The notes below the pieces were generated by a model. The model saw only the letters and a program-made list of their open reading frames with translations, was not told where the DNA came from and ran no database searches. A DNA stretch of 34,798 nucleotides. Source: Pseudomonadota bacterium (GTDB taxonomy: Bacteria; Pseudomonadota; Gammaproteobacteria; Steroidobacterales; Woeseiaceae). Shown here one piece after another: positions 17,222 through 28,713 of this stretch. The position numbers and the translations under genes were made by a program. The stretch is taken from the NCBI GenBank assembly GCA_022563505.1, contig JADFNG010000017.1, forward strand, positions 1 to 34,798, in the 5' to 3' direction. Position 1 is the first letter of the stretch; each line of letters opens with the position of its first letter.

Positions 17222-19108
17222 TCAGGAGCTGAATGCAGGAACATGATTTTCGTGCCAATCGGCATCCGCCCCGCCACCCCGCCGGTCGATGATGACATCC
17301 AGCACATAGGCCTGCCCCTTCTTCTCCACCGCAAGTGCCCGTTGCAGCGCAGCGGAAAGATCGTCAGGATCAGTGACTCTTTCTCCATCAAGCCCATAAG
17401 CGCGAGCGATACCAACATGATCAATTTGCGGATCCTCCATGCTAATACCGATGAACCGACCGGTTTCCGCAGCCCTGCCCTTCAGGCCCGCAAGCGCCCA
17501 GCGGTTCGCCTGGTAACCCAGATTATTGAAGATCACGACAATGAGTGGCACCTCGAAGCGCTTTGCAGTCCACAATGCCTGCACCGCGAACTGAAAGCCG
17601 CCGTCGCCGAGCAATGCGATAACCTGCTTCGTTGGCGCACCCAGTTTTGTGCCAATTGCCGCGCCCAGCCCCCAACCAAGACTGCCGCCGGATGAAATCA
17701 GGTGTCGTCGACCCCCGCCTGGCTGATCAAACCTGACGTAGTCCCAAATGGCGGCGTCGGATGTCACACCTTCTGTGACGACGATCGCGTCTCGCGCGAT
17801 GGCACGGTCGATTTCTGTCGCCAGTCTTTCCGGGGCAATCGGATCTGAGTTCCATACTCGCGCAAGAGTTTTTTCGCGCCGCGACTCTCCTCGCTGCTTC
17901 AACGCGTTCGCGCCACGACTTCGGTTACGGACCTTCGCCGGGTCGGTTTCTTGCTTATCGATAGCGTCTTTCAGCTGCCTGAGGGTCACCTCCGGGTGTG
18001 CGTAGATCAGGAGATCTGATGGATAATTGCGTGCGAGATGGTCTTCTCTCAACCCGATCTCAATGATTTTCGCCGCGGACGGAATCAACGGGTGCCCGCC
18101 CCGCGCCAATGACAGGCGACTGGCGCCCGCAAGCAACACCACATCGAACGGTGTTTCTGACTCAATCGGTCCACGCATCGCGCCAAGGTAATGGGGATGA
18201 TCGCTGGGAAAACCCATTGAAGAACGACTCGCCGCAGTATCGCCGCTAACGATTGCACCCAGCGTATCGGAAATAGCAGCGAGTTCCGCAAGACCACCCC
18301 AACGGGGCAATTCGGCACCGGCAATCAACAACGGGTTTTCCGCAGCATGCAGCCACTCTGCTGCCTGTTTTATCGCATTGTTATCGGGGTAAATACGATT
18401 TGGCGACAGGGTTCTATGGGCCGGAATCAACGACGTCTGCTTCGTCTTCCCGGCCCAGACATCGGACGGCACGCCCAGAAATACCGGGCCGGATGGCAAG
18501 ACCGACGCCAGCCTGAATGCACGCCGCAACGACTCACCCAGATTCTCGACACGACTCGAACGAAACGAGAGTTTCGTATACAACTCGGGAAGTGCCTCAA
18601 GCTTGGTGGTCTCGGTGAATACGCCGAGGTTCTCACCACTGCTCTCGCTCATGCCCACAGACACCACCACCGGGGAGCTGTCTGCCCAGGCATTCACAAT
18701 CAGGCCCAACGCATTGGCGGTGCCGGTAATCGAATGAATATTGACGAACGATGTTTTGCCCGTAATGCGGGCGTAACCGTCGGCCATGGCCATGACCGAG
18801 CCTTCATGGAGACCCATAACGTAATGGATGTCCGGAAAGTCGACTAGCGCATCGACGAAACCGGCTTCGTATGCCCCGGTGTTGCCAAACACGTATTCAA
18901 CGTCCCACAGTTTCAGGGTTTCGCAGGTAATGCGCCCGCCCGTTACATCATCGAGAATCAGTGCTGCTTCGGACTTGGGGACCGCCGCAATAACATCGGC
19001 CATTTGACTGGCTGCCAGCGTACCAACACCGAGTTGCATCAAAGCGCTCAGAAACTGCCTTCTGGAAAGCGCGCCACTGAGTAATTGCTGGAATACATCA
19101 CGAATCAC
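17222..19108 (-). CDS. Tat-exported ThDP-dependent enzyme, benzoylformate decarboxylase-like (paralogue 2)
   Basis: A 628-residue relative of the gene downstream. The twin-arginine motif SRRQFL (R16, R17) and a hydrophobic stretch lead to a probable cleavage around residue 42. The ThDP glutamate is E102 (GLHEGS). VNIHS supplies H125, the equivalent of benzoylformate decarboxylase His70. GDGGFQF and FNNLGYQANRW form the ThDP/Mg site. The C-terminal RGGGADADWH segment parallels RFGGADSTWH in paralogue 1, so the pair arose by duplication. The start is GTG at 19108 behind GGAG. It lies 95 bp downstream of the TonB receptor on the same strand and may be co-transcribed with it. The two paralogues could form a heteromer or have split substrate ranges. 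Confidence 0.88.
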   Translation of the reverse strand: MIRDVFQQLLSGALSRRQFLSALMQLGVGTLAASQMADVIAAVPKSEAALILDDVTGGRITCETLKLWDVEYVFGNTGAYEAGFVDALVDFPDIHYVMGLHEGSVMAMADGYARITGKTSFVNIHSITGTANALGLIVNAWADSSPVVVSVGMSESSGENLGVFTETTKLEALPELYTKLSFRSSRVENLGESLRRAFRLASVLPSGPVFLGVPSDVWAGKTKQTSLIPAHRTLSPNRIYPDNNAIKQAAEWLHAAENPLLIAGAELPRWGGLAELAAISDTLGAIVSGDTAASRSSMGFPSDHPHYLGAMRGPIESETPFDVVLLAGASRLSLARGGHPLIPSAAKIIEIGLREDHLARNYPSDLLIYAHPEVTLRQLKDAIDKQETDPAKVRNRSRGANALKQRGESRREKTLARVWNSDPIAPERLATEIDRAIARDAIVVTEGVTSDAAIWDYVRFDQPGGGRRHLISSGGSLGWGLGAAIGTKLGAPTKQVIALLGDGGFQFAVQALWTAKRFEVPLIVVIFNNLGYQANRWALAGLKGRAAETGRFIGISMEDPQIDHVGIARAYGLDGERVTDPDDLSAALQRALAVEKKGQAYVLDVIIDRRGGGADADWHENHVPAFSS

Positions 19109-19203
19109 GCAACGGCTCCGAGTGGCATCAAGTAACCCGTCATCCTTCTCACCGACGGCGACGGCGCCCAGAATAGTCCGGACGCAATCGCAAAAGCATA
19201 CTT

Positions 19204-21603
19204 TTAGAAACTGATCGAAGCCCTTAAAGCAATTGATCGAGTCTCTTCGATGTTGGTTGTAAGAACCGCCGAACCGGAGAGTGTTGATGCATTAACGAAA
19301 GCATGGACAATCTCATCGGTCAGGTTTCGTCCGATCAACGCAACAGTCCATGGATAGTCACCCGCCATAGACGCAAGCACAATGCTTGCATCAATGCGAT
19401 CCGTGGAACTCTGAAAACCCAACGGATCACGCTCGATGGACATGAACTGGCTTCCGCTGTGCAGGTATTTGGCCGACAGCGTCAACTCCATGTCACCTCC
19501 CACCGGAAATGTGTAATCCGCACCGAAGACCGACGAAAACTTGGGGGCCAGCGGCAATCGCTGACCGCCTAAGTCCTGGACTCCGGTTCTTTGCCCGGCC
19601 GAAATGCCGACGTTGAAGCACGCCTCACCGGTTTCGACCTGGCTCAGGTAACAGGAACCGATGAATCGATCGTATTCAGTATCCGAATACGCAGCAACGA
19701 AATTAAGCGTCAGGCCATCCGTCGGCGTTGCCCATAACAGGTCGATTTCGACACCCTCACTGGTGGCGTCAGCGGATGCAACAACTTGCTGGATAAGCAC
19801 AGGGTCATTGGCTGAAACCTGTAAATCGTCAACGTCGGTATGATAGATCGTCCAGTTGAACCTGAGCGAACCGTCCAACAGCAAGTGTCTGCCACCAAAC
19901 TCAAAATTGGTGGATTCCTCCTCACCAAAGATAAAACTGGCAGGATTGCCGGCACCCCTGAGATCGAAGCCACCGGACTTGAAGCCGGTTGCCGTGCTCA
20001 GATAATACTGGCTGTTGTCATTGGCGGCGTATTGCAGTGCTACGTTGTAAGAGACATTGGTGTCGTCGATGCGACCGGTGATGGGTGCCCCCGGCGTCAT
20101 GCCGTCGTCGCCCATTGTGCATGCCGACAACGGTACGGTGGGCGTATTACAAGCGACGGGCGCGTTGTTCAAATCACTTGTATAGACCTCCCCTACCACT
20201 TGAGCCTTCGACCCATTGCGTTCTTCGTCGGTTACTCGGGCACCTACGGTGAGTGTGACCTGATCGGTGAAATGATAGCCAATCTGGGCAAACGCCGCCA
20301 CGGTGTCGGTTTCCGAATGCTGAAACTCATTTCGGGATACGGCCGGGTTAATCGCCGGAACCGGCGGCCCAATGACCGCCGCTATCGCATGAAATGACTG
20401 CGTGGCATCCAGATCGCCGGTAAAATACATCAGGCCGGCAATATAATCGATCGATCCGGAACGCATACTGCCATTCATCCGAATCTCCTGGTAGAACTGC
20501 TCATAGTCTTCTGTGTTCTCAATGCTCACACGTTCATCCGGCCTTTGATCGCCACTGAACGTATCGTCCACTTCGTAGCTGGTGTATCCGGACAGGGAAG
20601 TAAAAGTGACGTTTTCAAATTCGGCCGTCAACGTCAGCCCAAACATATCGGACTCGATCGTAAAGGGTTCTCTGGAATTAAACACAGCACCGCCAGGCGT
20701 CAGTCGTCGCAGATCTGCGGTTGAATTCCTGTCGCTAGGTCCACCACAGTCGAATCCAATGCTCTCAGCTCTGGCGATAGAATGGGGCGGCCCTGCCGGT
20801 GGTTGAAATTCAAGACAACCGGCAATAACCCGTCCCTTGCCTCGCCGGTCGAAGTCAGTGCGCTGATACATCAACTCGGCGGTCACCGTCTCGTTCAAAT
20901 CGATATCAAGCATGAATCGGGCGGTCAGGTCTTCGCTTTGTTGCAGATCATCACCGGTAACGCTGTTTTTCACCCATCCATCCGTATCCCGATAGTTGAC
21001 GACAGCTCTGCCGCGAATGCTATCGCCAAGAGGTCCGGACACCATGCCTTCGATCTCGAAACCTTCACTCGCTTCAAAATTGTATTGCGATGAAATTAAT
21101 GCTTCGAACTCTTCGGTGGGCTTGTTCGACGTAATATTGATTGCGCCGAGCGACGTATTCTTGCCGATAATGGGACCCTGGGGTCCTTTGAGCACCTCAA
21201 CCTGGGCCACATCGATGAGCGCACTACGCCCCAGTCGGCTGCGGGTTGAGAAGAATCCATTAAAGACCTGGCCGACGCTGGGCTCAAAATGAATACCGCT
21301 GCCAAAGGTACCGAGGCCACGCATGAAATAGAGGTCAGACGCACCCGCGGCCTGAATATAGCTGAAATTCGGCGTGTAGGGCGCGAGTTGCTGCAAGTCT
21401 ACAATGCCCTGTTCTGCAATTTGTGCGCCACTCACCGCCTGAATGGAAATTGGCACATCCTGCAGTGATTCTTCCTGCTTGCGTGCTGTCACGATGATTT
21501 CTTCAAGTGCCTCGGCAGAAGCAAACTGAGAAGGTAAAAGTGCAAATGAAACTGCGATCGCCGTCATAAAGACGACGCTTAGTGACATGGATATGGTTCT
21601 CAT
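19204..21603 (-). CDS. TonB-dependent outer-membrane receptor
   Basis: A 799-residue receptor for energised uptake across the outer membrane. A Sec signal peptide ends near residue 30, followed by a TonB box (EEIIVTARK), the plug domain (VPISIQAVSG, then YFMRGLGTFG and VEVLKGPQG) and a beta-barrel ending in a terminal phenylalanine (RASISF), as usual. This branch is common in Proteobacteria that take up aromatic, terpenoid or steroid-type ligands, but the ligand cannot be read. A TetR-type operator overlaps its probable promoter at 21775-21785, tying it to the regulator at 23384-24085. Confidence 0.95.
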   Translation of the reverse strand: MRTISMSLSVVFMTAIAVSFALLPSQFASAEALEEIIVTARKQEESLQDVPISIQAVSGAQIAEQGIVDLQQLAPYTPNFSYIQAAGASDLYFMRGLGTFGSGIHFEPSVGQVFNGFFSTRSRLGRSALIDVAQVEVLKGPQGPIIGKNTSLGAINITSNKPTEEFEALISSQYNFEASEGFEIEGMVSGPLGDSIRGRAVVNYRDTDGWVKNSVTGDDLQQSEDLTARFMLDIDLNETVTAELMYQRTDFDRRGKGRVIAGCLEFQPPAGPPHSIARAESIGFDCGGPSDRNSTADLRRLTPGGAVFNSREPFTIESDMFGLTLTAEFENVTFTSLSGYTSYEVDDTFSGDQRPDERVSIENTEDYEQFYQEIRMNGSMRSGSIDYIAGLMYFTGDLDATQSFHAIAAVIGPPVPAINPAVSRNEFQHSETDTVAAFAQIGYHFTDQVTLTVGARVTDEERNGSKAQVVGEVYTSDLNNAPVACNTPTVPLSACTMGDDGMTPGAPITGRIDDTNVSYNVALQYAANDNSQYYLSTATGFKSGGFDLRGAGNPASFIFGEEESTNFEFGGRHLLLDGSLRFNWTIYHTDVDDLQVSANDPVLIQQVVASADATSEGVEIDLLWATPTDGLTLNFVAAYSDTEYDRFIGSCYLSQVETGEACFNVGISAGQRTGVQDLGGQRLPLAPKFSSVFGADYTFPVGGDMELTLSAKYLHSGSQFMSIERDPLGFQSSTDRIDASIVLASMAGDYPWTVALIGRNLTDEIVHAFVNASTLSGSAVLTTNIEETRSIALRASISF

Positions 21604-21902
21604 CGGTCAACACCCCGTTTGAATATCACGAAGAACATCACCTCCACCCTGGGCATTCGTCTCTGGTGTTGAACCAATCTCGCTGCGATACCTGATTGTT
21701 GAAAACAGGCTCCATCAGTAAGAAAAGCTGCACCCCCAGATGACAGACCGCATGCCGCATGAAGTGAACTATACCGTACAGTACGATTGTTATTATGGTG
21801 GAACACAGATCAATGTCAAGGATCGTTGCGCTATGACCGCCCACACCCTGCATCTGCAGGCCTTGTGGGAGAGCCAGGAACCGGCCTAAGGAACCTCTCG
21901 CG
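21604..21902 (-). promoter_or_regulatory. Upstream region of the TonB receptor
   Basis: A 299-bp gap between the ALDH stop and the receptor start, with no credible gene. On the minus strand a TATAGT hexamer at 21769-21774 (5 of 6 to TATAAT) lies immediately after the predicted TetR operator, so a bound repressor would block it. The -35 region is weak. The 5' leader would be about 160 nt long. I see no riboswitch or terminator structure I can support. Confidence 0.45.
21775..21785. promoter_or_regulatory. Predicted TetR-type operator upstream of TonB receptor
   Basis: CGTACAGTACG is a perfect 5+1+5 palindrome. The same core (GTACAGTAC) occurs at 24133-24143 beside the tetR gene. It abuts the TATAGT -10 candidate of the receptor. 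Assignment to the local TetR is inference from the shared motif and proximity. Confidence 0.6.
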
Positions 21903-23387
21903 TCAGGAATCAGCTGGCGGATCCAACACCTGACAAATGTTCTTGAGCTCCGTGTGGAATTCCATGGCGTGCGCACCGCCCTCTCTACCAATACCCGACT
22001 CGCCAAACCCACCAAACGGAGTGCGCAGGTCACGGATCATCCATCCATTGATCCAGCACACTCCCGCGTTAAGCCTCTCAGCCAGGGTCCTGGCTCGTTT
22101 AGTATCAGCTGACCAGACGGTTGCAGCGAGTCCATAGCGAGTGTCATTGGCGAGCTCAATTGCGGCTTCATCGTCGTCAATCGGCACGACATGACAGCAG
22201 GGCCCGAATATTTCCTCTCTGACCGAGCGGCTATTCTCGGGCAGACCGGTCCAGATTGTGGGTTGGATCCAGGCACCTCGTGCCAAATCATCTTCCATCT
22301 CGGGAACCCCGCCACCTGTGATGACCTCTGCCCCTTCAGTTGCAGCACGGCGATAACATTGCAGAACCTTCTCCCGGTGTTCATGGCTGACCAGCGGACC
22401 CATCGTGGTGTCCGGCAACCTGGGGTCACCCAGGATCTGGCCCTCTGCGCGCCTCTTGAGTTGCGCCACAAACTCATCAAAAATCGATCGACTGACATAG
22501 ACTCTCTCGGTGCCGAGACAAATCTGCCCGCAGTTATAAAACACTGACGCCGCTGTACCGGCAACAGCAGCATCCAGATTACAATCGTCCAGAATGATGG
22601 CTGCATTTTTTCCACCAAGCTCAAGGGACACGTCACGAATACCAACAGCGGCAGCCTGCATAATTGCAGTTCCGGTAACGGTTTCGCCCGTGAAGTTAAT
22701 GGCATCGACATCCGGGTGACGCGTCAGGAACTCGCCCGTCGAATCCATGCCAAAGCCATTCACTATATTTATGACACCGGCCGGGAAGCCTGCTTCGTTA
22801 AAGATTTTGCCGAGCATGCTCGCCGTGGACGGTGTTTCCTCCGAGGGCTTCAATACGACGGTATTACCCCAGGCCAGTGCGGGTGCCAGCTTCCAGGTCG
22901 CCATGATCAGTGGCAGGTTCCACGGGCAGATGGCTGCAATGACACCTTTCGGCACACGCTGCGTATAGTTGTGCGCCTGTCGCCCGTCCGGTGTCTGCGT
23001 TTCAAAGGTCTCAGGCTCGTAATGCCCGGATGCGATATCAGCAAATGCGCGCAGCTGTTGTGCGCCGCGTGGAATCTCAATGTTGCTCACCGCAGAGATC
23101 GGATGGCCGCTATCAGCAATTTCTGCTGCGACAAATTCATCCTTTCGAGACAAAATCAGGTCGCACGCCTTGCGCATCAACTCATGCCGGTCTGCCATGC
23201 TCATTCGCGCCCACGGGCCATTGAGCGCACGGCGTGCCGCTGTGACAGCATCATCAACGTCATCTGCAGATGCTTCATGAACGATGGCGACCAGTTGACT
23301 GGTTGCGGGATCGGGCAGCTCAAATGTGGACGATGAAACCCGGTACTCCCCATCAATAAAATTCTTTACCTGACGGACTTCAGTCAT
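21903..23387 (-). CDS. Aldehyde dehydrogenase, 2-hydroxymuconic semialdehyde dehydrogenase-like
   Basis: A 494-residue aldehyde dehydrogenase. Key residues are N157 (CPWNLP), E256 (LELGGKN) and C290 (NCGQICLG). The C-terminal IRDLRTPFGGFGESGIGREGG pattern is characteristic of the 2-hydroxymuconic and 2-aminomuconic semialdehyde dehydrogenase branch (XylG/DmpC/AmnC), which oxidises the aldehyde made by extradiol ring cleavage. Its start overlaps the tetR stop by 4 nt (ATGA), so regulator and enzyme are made from one transcript. LigAB, in the divergent operon, would make a semialdehyde of this class. The exact ring substituents are unknown, and other aromatic or aliphatic aldehydes cannot be excluded. 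Confidence 0.93.
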   Translation of the reverse strand: MTEVRQVKNFIDGEYRVSSSTFELPDPATSQLVAIVHEASADDVDDAVTAARRALNGPWARMSMADRHELMRKACDLILSRKDEFVAAEIADSGHPISAVSNIEIPRGAQQLRAFADIASGHYEPETFETQTPDGRQAHNYTQRVPKGVIAAICPWNLPLIMATWKLAPALAWGNTVVLKPSEETPSTASMLGKIFNEAGFPAGVINIVNGFGMDSTGEFLTRHPDVDAINFTGETVTGTAIMQAAAVGIRDVSLELGGKNAAIILDDCNLDAAVAGTAASVFYNCGQICLGTERVYVSRSIFDEFVAQLKRRAEGQILGDPRLPDTTMGPLVSHEHREKVLQCYRRAATEGAEVITGGGVPEMEDDLARGAWIQPTIWTGLPENSRSVREEIFGPCCHVVPIDDDEAAIELANDTRYGLAATVWSADTKRARTLAERLNAGVCWINGWMIRDLRTPFGGFGESGIGREGGAHAMEFHTELKNICQVLDPPADS

Positions 23388-24085
23388 TTCTGGGCTCCAC
23401 GTTCACGACCACGGCGACTCTTTCGATCGGACGAATCAAATGCTTCCAGGAACCTGTCCACCACATGAGCGGCCCGGTGCTGTCTCTCCTCTGCGGTCGG
23501 TGAAGTTGGCCGCAAGTAAAGCTGTGCGATATACCAGTGGTGCAACAACATGCCGATAAAGAACTCAGCAGACTCATCGGCACTGCTGATATCCAGCAGA
23601 TTGCGCTGGTTCAGCGCCTGCATATACTCGACCAGTAAATCGTGACTTCGTTGCGGCCCGCGTTCGTAGTACAAACGTGCGATGTCCGGAAACCGGTCGC
23701 GTTCGGAAATGATCAGTCCCAGCAGTTCGCGATGACGTTTCGAAAAAACCACACGCATACGCTGTTCCGCAAAACTGGTCAGCGCTTTGCGGATATCATC
23801 GGACGGCTCGAGTTCCGGCTCTTCCCTGTTCGAGACGACTGAATCAACGACAGCTCTGAACAATGCGCCTTTCGTCGGAAAATAACTGTAAAGCGTGGCC
23901 TTGGATCCGCCGGACCGCTCGACGATGGCATCGATGGACGTTTCACCGTAGCCGCCTTTAAGGAAAAGCTCGGTAGCGGCTTTCAATATCCGCGCCTGCC
24001 TTTCCTGCCCTCTTGTTGAGGCCGGTTCGGCTCCTGTACGACCGCGAGTAGCCTTGCGGCGCATTTTTTCACTTGTCTTTTTCAT
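23384..24085 (-). CDS. TetR/AcrR-family transcriptional repressor
   Basis: A 233-residue TetR-family regulator. A basic N-terminal tail of about 25 residues precedes the helix-turn-helix (about residues 30-75: ILKAATELFLKGGYGETSID, then GGSKATLYSYF). The ligand/dimer domain fits the AefR-like C-terminal type, and the C-terminus is again basic. It is divergent from the OsmC-LigAB-P450 operon and overlaps the downstream ALDH by 4 nt. Matching palindromes lie in its own promoter region and upstream of the TonB receptor, predicting autoregulation and control of all three units. GGGAG upstream of the ATG is its ribosome site. Confidence 0.93.
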   Translation of the reverse strand: MKKTSEKMRRKATRGRTGAEPASTRGQERQARILKAATELFLKGGYGETSIDAIVERSGGSKATLYSYFPTKGALFRAVVDSVVSNREEPELEPSDDIRKALTSFAEQRMRVVFSKRHRELLGLIISERDRFPDIARLYYERGPQRSHDLLVEYMQALNQRNLLDISSADESAEFFIGMLLHHWYIAQLYLRPTSPTAEERQHRAAHVVDRFLEAFDSSDRKSRRGRERGAQK

Positions 24086-24132
24086 CTGACTCCCATCTTT
24101 TCTTGCTCATATTGTATCAGGTCGAAATGTAC

Positions 24133-24143
24133 GGTACAGTACG
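24133..24143. promoter_or_regulatory. Predicted TetR-type operator in the tetR / OsmC-LigAB divergent promoter
   Basis: GGTACAGTACG is a near-perfect palindrome around a central A (one mismatch in the outer pair) and shares GTACAGTAC plus the flanking G with the site at 21775-21785. It sits 32 bp before the OsmC-like start and 47 bp before the tetR start. A plus-strand TTGTAT...TACAGT pair (17-bp spacer) would have its -10 inside the operator, and a minus-strand TACAAT lies close by, so binding could repress both directions. Confidence 0.6.
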
Positions 24144-24174
24144 TTTTGATCCAATCAACGGCCAGGGCGCGAGC

Positions 24175-25398
24175 ATGACGACCTCAATCCAGAGTCTGGA
24201 TGCGCCGCTCGCGCTGCGGATGCCAGATACCAAAGGGCTACCTGAAACGGCAGACTCTGCTACTGACGTGTCCGTAATACGAACCTTTGCACGAGCCCTT
24301 GAAGGTATGCAGAAAGAAGCCATCGTTTTGCGCGGCGGTGGCCAGCCGGCATGGCGTTTGATCTGCGACGAAGGACAATATCTGCATGGCACTGACCTGG
24401 CCCCACCGCCGCTCGCCTTTTTCTCGGCCGGCATGGCGTCGATATTCACGGCAGCCATTAGCAGAGAATTGAACAGATCAGGTCACAGTCACACCGGCCT
24501 GATCGTGGCGCAGGATGCTTATTACGGTATGCAGGGCTCGGCACTGCGCGGAACCATGACAGCATCTGCAGATTCGGTGGAATTGCGAGTGAGATTACCC
24601 GCTGACGTCCCGACCGGTGATTACCCAGACCGCTTGGCAACAGCAATTTCAGGCACACCTGTTGAATCGCTCATGCAAACGAGTCTCGCCGATACATTTT
24701 CTATTGAAAGAAATCATAAATTGATTGCCACCGGCGACGTCAACCAGTCCTGCTCGCCAAGGCCAGGCAACCCAGCGCCCCTGTTCGAGCGAACCGAATC
24801 ATCCCGAGCGGAAACTTACCGCAAAGACATAGTGACGAAACTCGCATCGGCCGAGTCAGTATTCGACGCTGACCATGGTGTCGGCGCCGCACTCAAGGAT
24901 CACCAGAAACGGACCCTGCTGATCCGATCGCAAGTCTCGCTGCGCGAAGACGGTTTGCAGCAAATTCGCGTACGGATTCATCGGCCCATTGGCAGTGTCT
25001 TTCAATTTCTGGTCGACGAGGGAGCGGATTGCAATGGCGGCGGGCATCGTGCGCCCGATGGACTGTCTTACGTCTCTGCCGGCATCGCATTTTGTTACAT
25101 GACTCAATTGGGGCGATACATACAGATCACCAAGAGAGCAGTCGAAAACTACAACGTGGTGCAGGACACGCGCTTCGATCTTGGGCGCGGCACTGTCTTG
25201 CCGGTCGACACGCATGTATACCTGAAAACCGAAGAAGACGAAGCAATCTGCAGAAAAATCGTTGATATGGCGGAGCAAACCTGCTTTTTGCACGCCGCCT
25301 GTCGAACGTCGAACACGACGAAGTTGTGCATCGAAACCGATGCATCAGTGAATAAGGTGGTGGCTGAGGCTGCCGCGACAAAACGAGTGGAGGGTTAG
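24175..25398 (+). CDS. Tandem OsmC-like protein with one degenerate half
   Basis: A 407-residue protein made of two OsmC/Ohr-like halves. The C-terminal half has two cysteines spaced as in peroxiredoxin-like OsmC/Ohr proteins: C307 (SAGIAFCYMT) and C370 (AEQTCFLH), 63 residues apart. The N-terminal half repeats the pattern (FFSAGMASIFT at about 82-92, SGTPVESL at about 159-166), but the positions of both cysteines are occupied by other residues. The start at 24175 was chosen because longer readings run into the predicted operator and promoter. It is the first gene of the plus-strand operon with DUF3179-like, LigA, LigB and P450. A thiol peroxidase or a binding role for a reactive aromatic intermediate is possible; the function is unproven. 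Confidence 0.75.
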   Translation: MTTSIQSLDAPLALRMPDTKGLPETADSATDVSVIRTFARALEGMQKEAIVLRGGGQPAWRLICDEGQYLHGTDLAPPPLAFFSAGMASIFTAAISRELNRSGHSHTGLIVAQDAYYGMQGSALRGTMTASADSVELRVRLPADVPTGDYPDRLATAISGTPVESLMQTSLADTFSIERNHKLIATGDVNQSCSPRPGNPAPLFERTESSRAETYRKDIVTKLASAESVFDADHGVGAALKDHQKRTLLIRSQVSLREDGLQQIRVRIHRPIGSVFQFLVDEGADCNGGGHRAPDGLSYVSAGIAFCYMTQLGRYIQITKRAVENYNVVQDTRFDLGRGTVLPVDTHVYLKTEEDEAICRKIVDMAEQTCFLHAACRTSNTTKLCIETDASVNKVVAEAAATKRVEG

Positions 25399-25401
25399 TA
25401 A

Positions 25402-26279
25402 ATGAGTCAGGTGATATGGCTGGCAACCGCAGCATTGGTTCTGGGCGCATTGGCAATCTTGCCCGGCACCCTGGGCATAGCGGTTCTTACACACAAACTG
25501 GCGGCAACGGCGGCAGGTGCCCGGCTGATTTACGAACAGTCAAAATGGGCCGTGCTGGTTTCTGCCGTTTTGATAGTGGGTGCCGTTTATTCAGCTCTGC
25601 AGCAAGACTCTCTGTCCATCACTCTCGCCGCTATCGTCGTCGCGTACATAGGGATTCTCATCTTCGGCTTCCTGATGCATGTAGGGCTCCTCTTTCGGCC
25701 AGTTCGCGAGCCGATTTTCATCAGTATCGAGCAGGCGATTGAAAAATTCGGTGCTGACGAAGAAGTGATAGGCGTCGTAGACGCTGATGGCAAGCCTTTT
25801 GCTTTCATCACCAGCCTGGCACGGCGACCCCACGTCGTGTACCAGCCCGACGGAGACGAACCGTTCATTATGAGTCATTGCATACTCTCGCACAGCTCAA
25901 TGTCCTACGCGACGCGAGGTGATTTCAAGCAACCCGATATCCTTGTGGTTGCAGTGAAGGCGAATAACATGGTTTGCTATGAAAAAAACAAGCGCTGTGC
26001 TGTGGTCCAAATCCAGAATCGATCCCGACGAGGGGAAATCAATCTGGAAACACTGTCCACGGTCTCCGTCAAACTGAAGACCTGGCAAGCCCTGTACCCG
26101 AAATCACGAATCTGGAATCCGACCGGCGCATGCATTGATGGCGAACTTGCCGGGAGACAGCTGACCATGATTCCGTATTACAACAAGATATTTTGGTATG
26201 TATGGGCTGATTTTCATCAAGCCACGAAGGTGTACTCTGTGTCACCGGGAGACACTAATATCCCTGCAGAAGAAGCGGC

Positions 26280-26283
<4 letters not shown>
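25402..26283 (+). CDS. Membrane protein with DUF3179-like domain
   Basis: A 293-residue protein with two to three N-terminal membrane helices (about residues 5-30, 47-65 and 70-95), then a soluble domain. That domain resembles the uncharacterised DUF3179 family: a DGKPFAF segment, the SHCILSHSSM stretch in the place of the family's YCPLCGSA-like motif, MVCYEK, and LKTWQALYPKSRI at the position of the family's TTW...RHP motif. The usual CPLC pattern is reduced to a single cysteine. It begins 3 nt after the OsmC-like stop with GGAGG upstream and overlaps ligA by 4 nt, so it is an integral part of the dioxygenase operon. The function is unknown. The DUF3179 link is my pattern match and is moderate. 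Confidence 0.65.
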
Positions 26284-28694
<2,411 letters not shown>

Positions 28695-28713
28695 CAGCCT
28701 GTTGAAAAACCAA

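Noticed and set aside
28695-28713. CAGCCTGTTGAAAAAC sequence after the P450 as a possible insertion-sequence end
   Set aside because: No matching second end or transposase nearby; too short to support.
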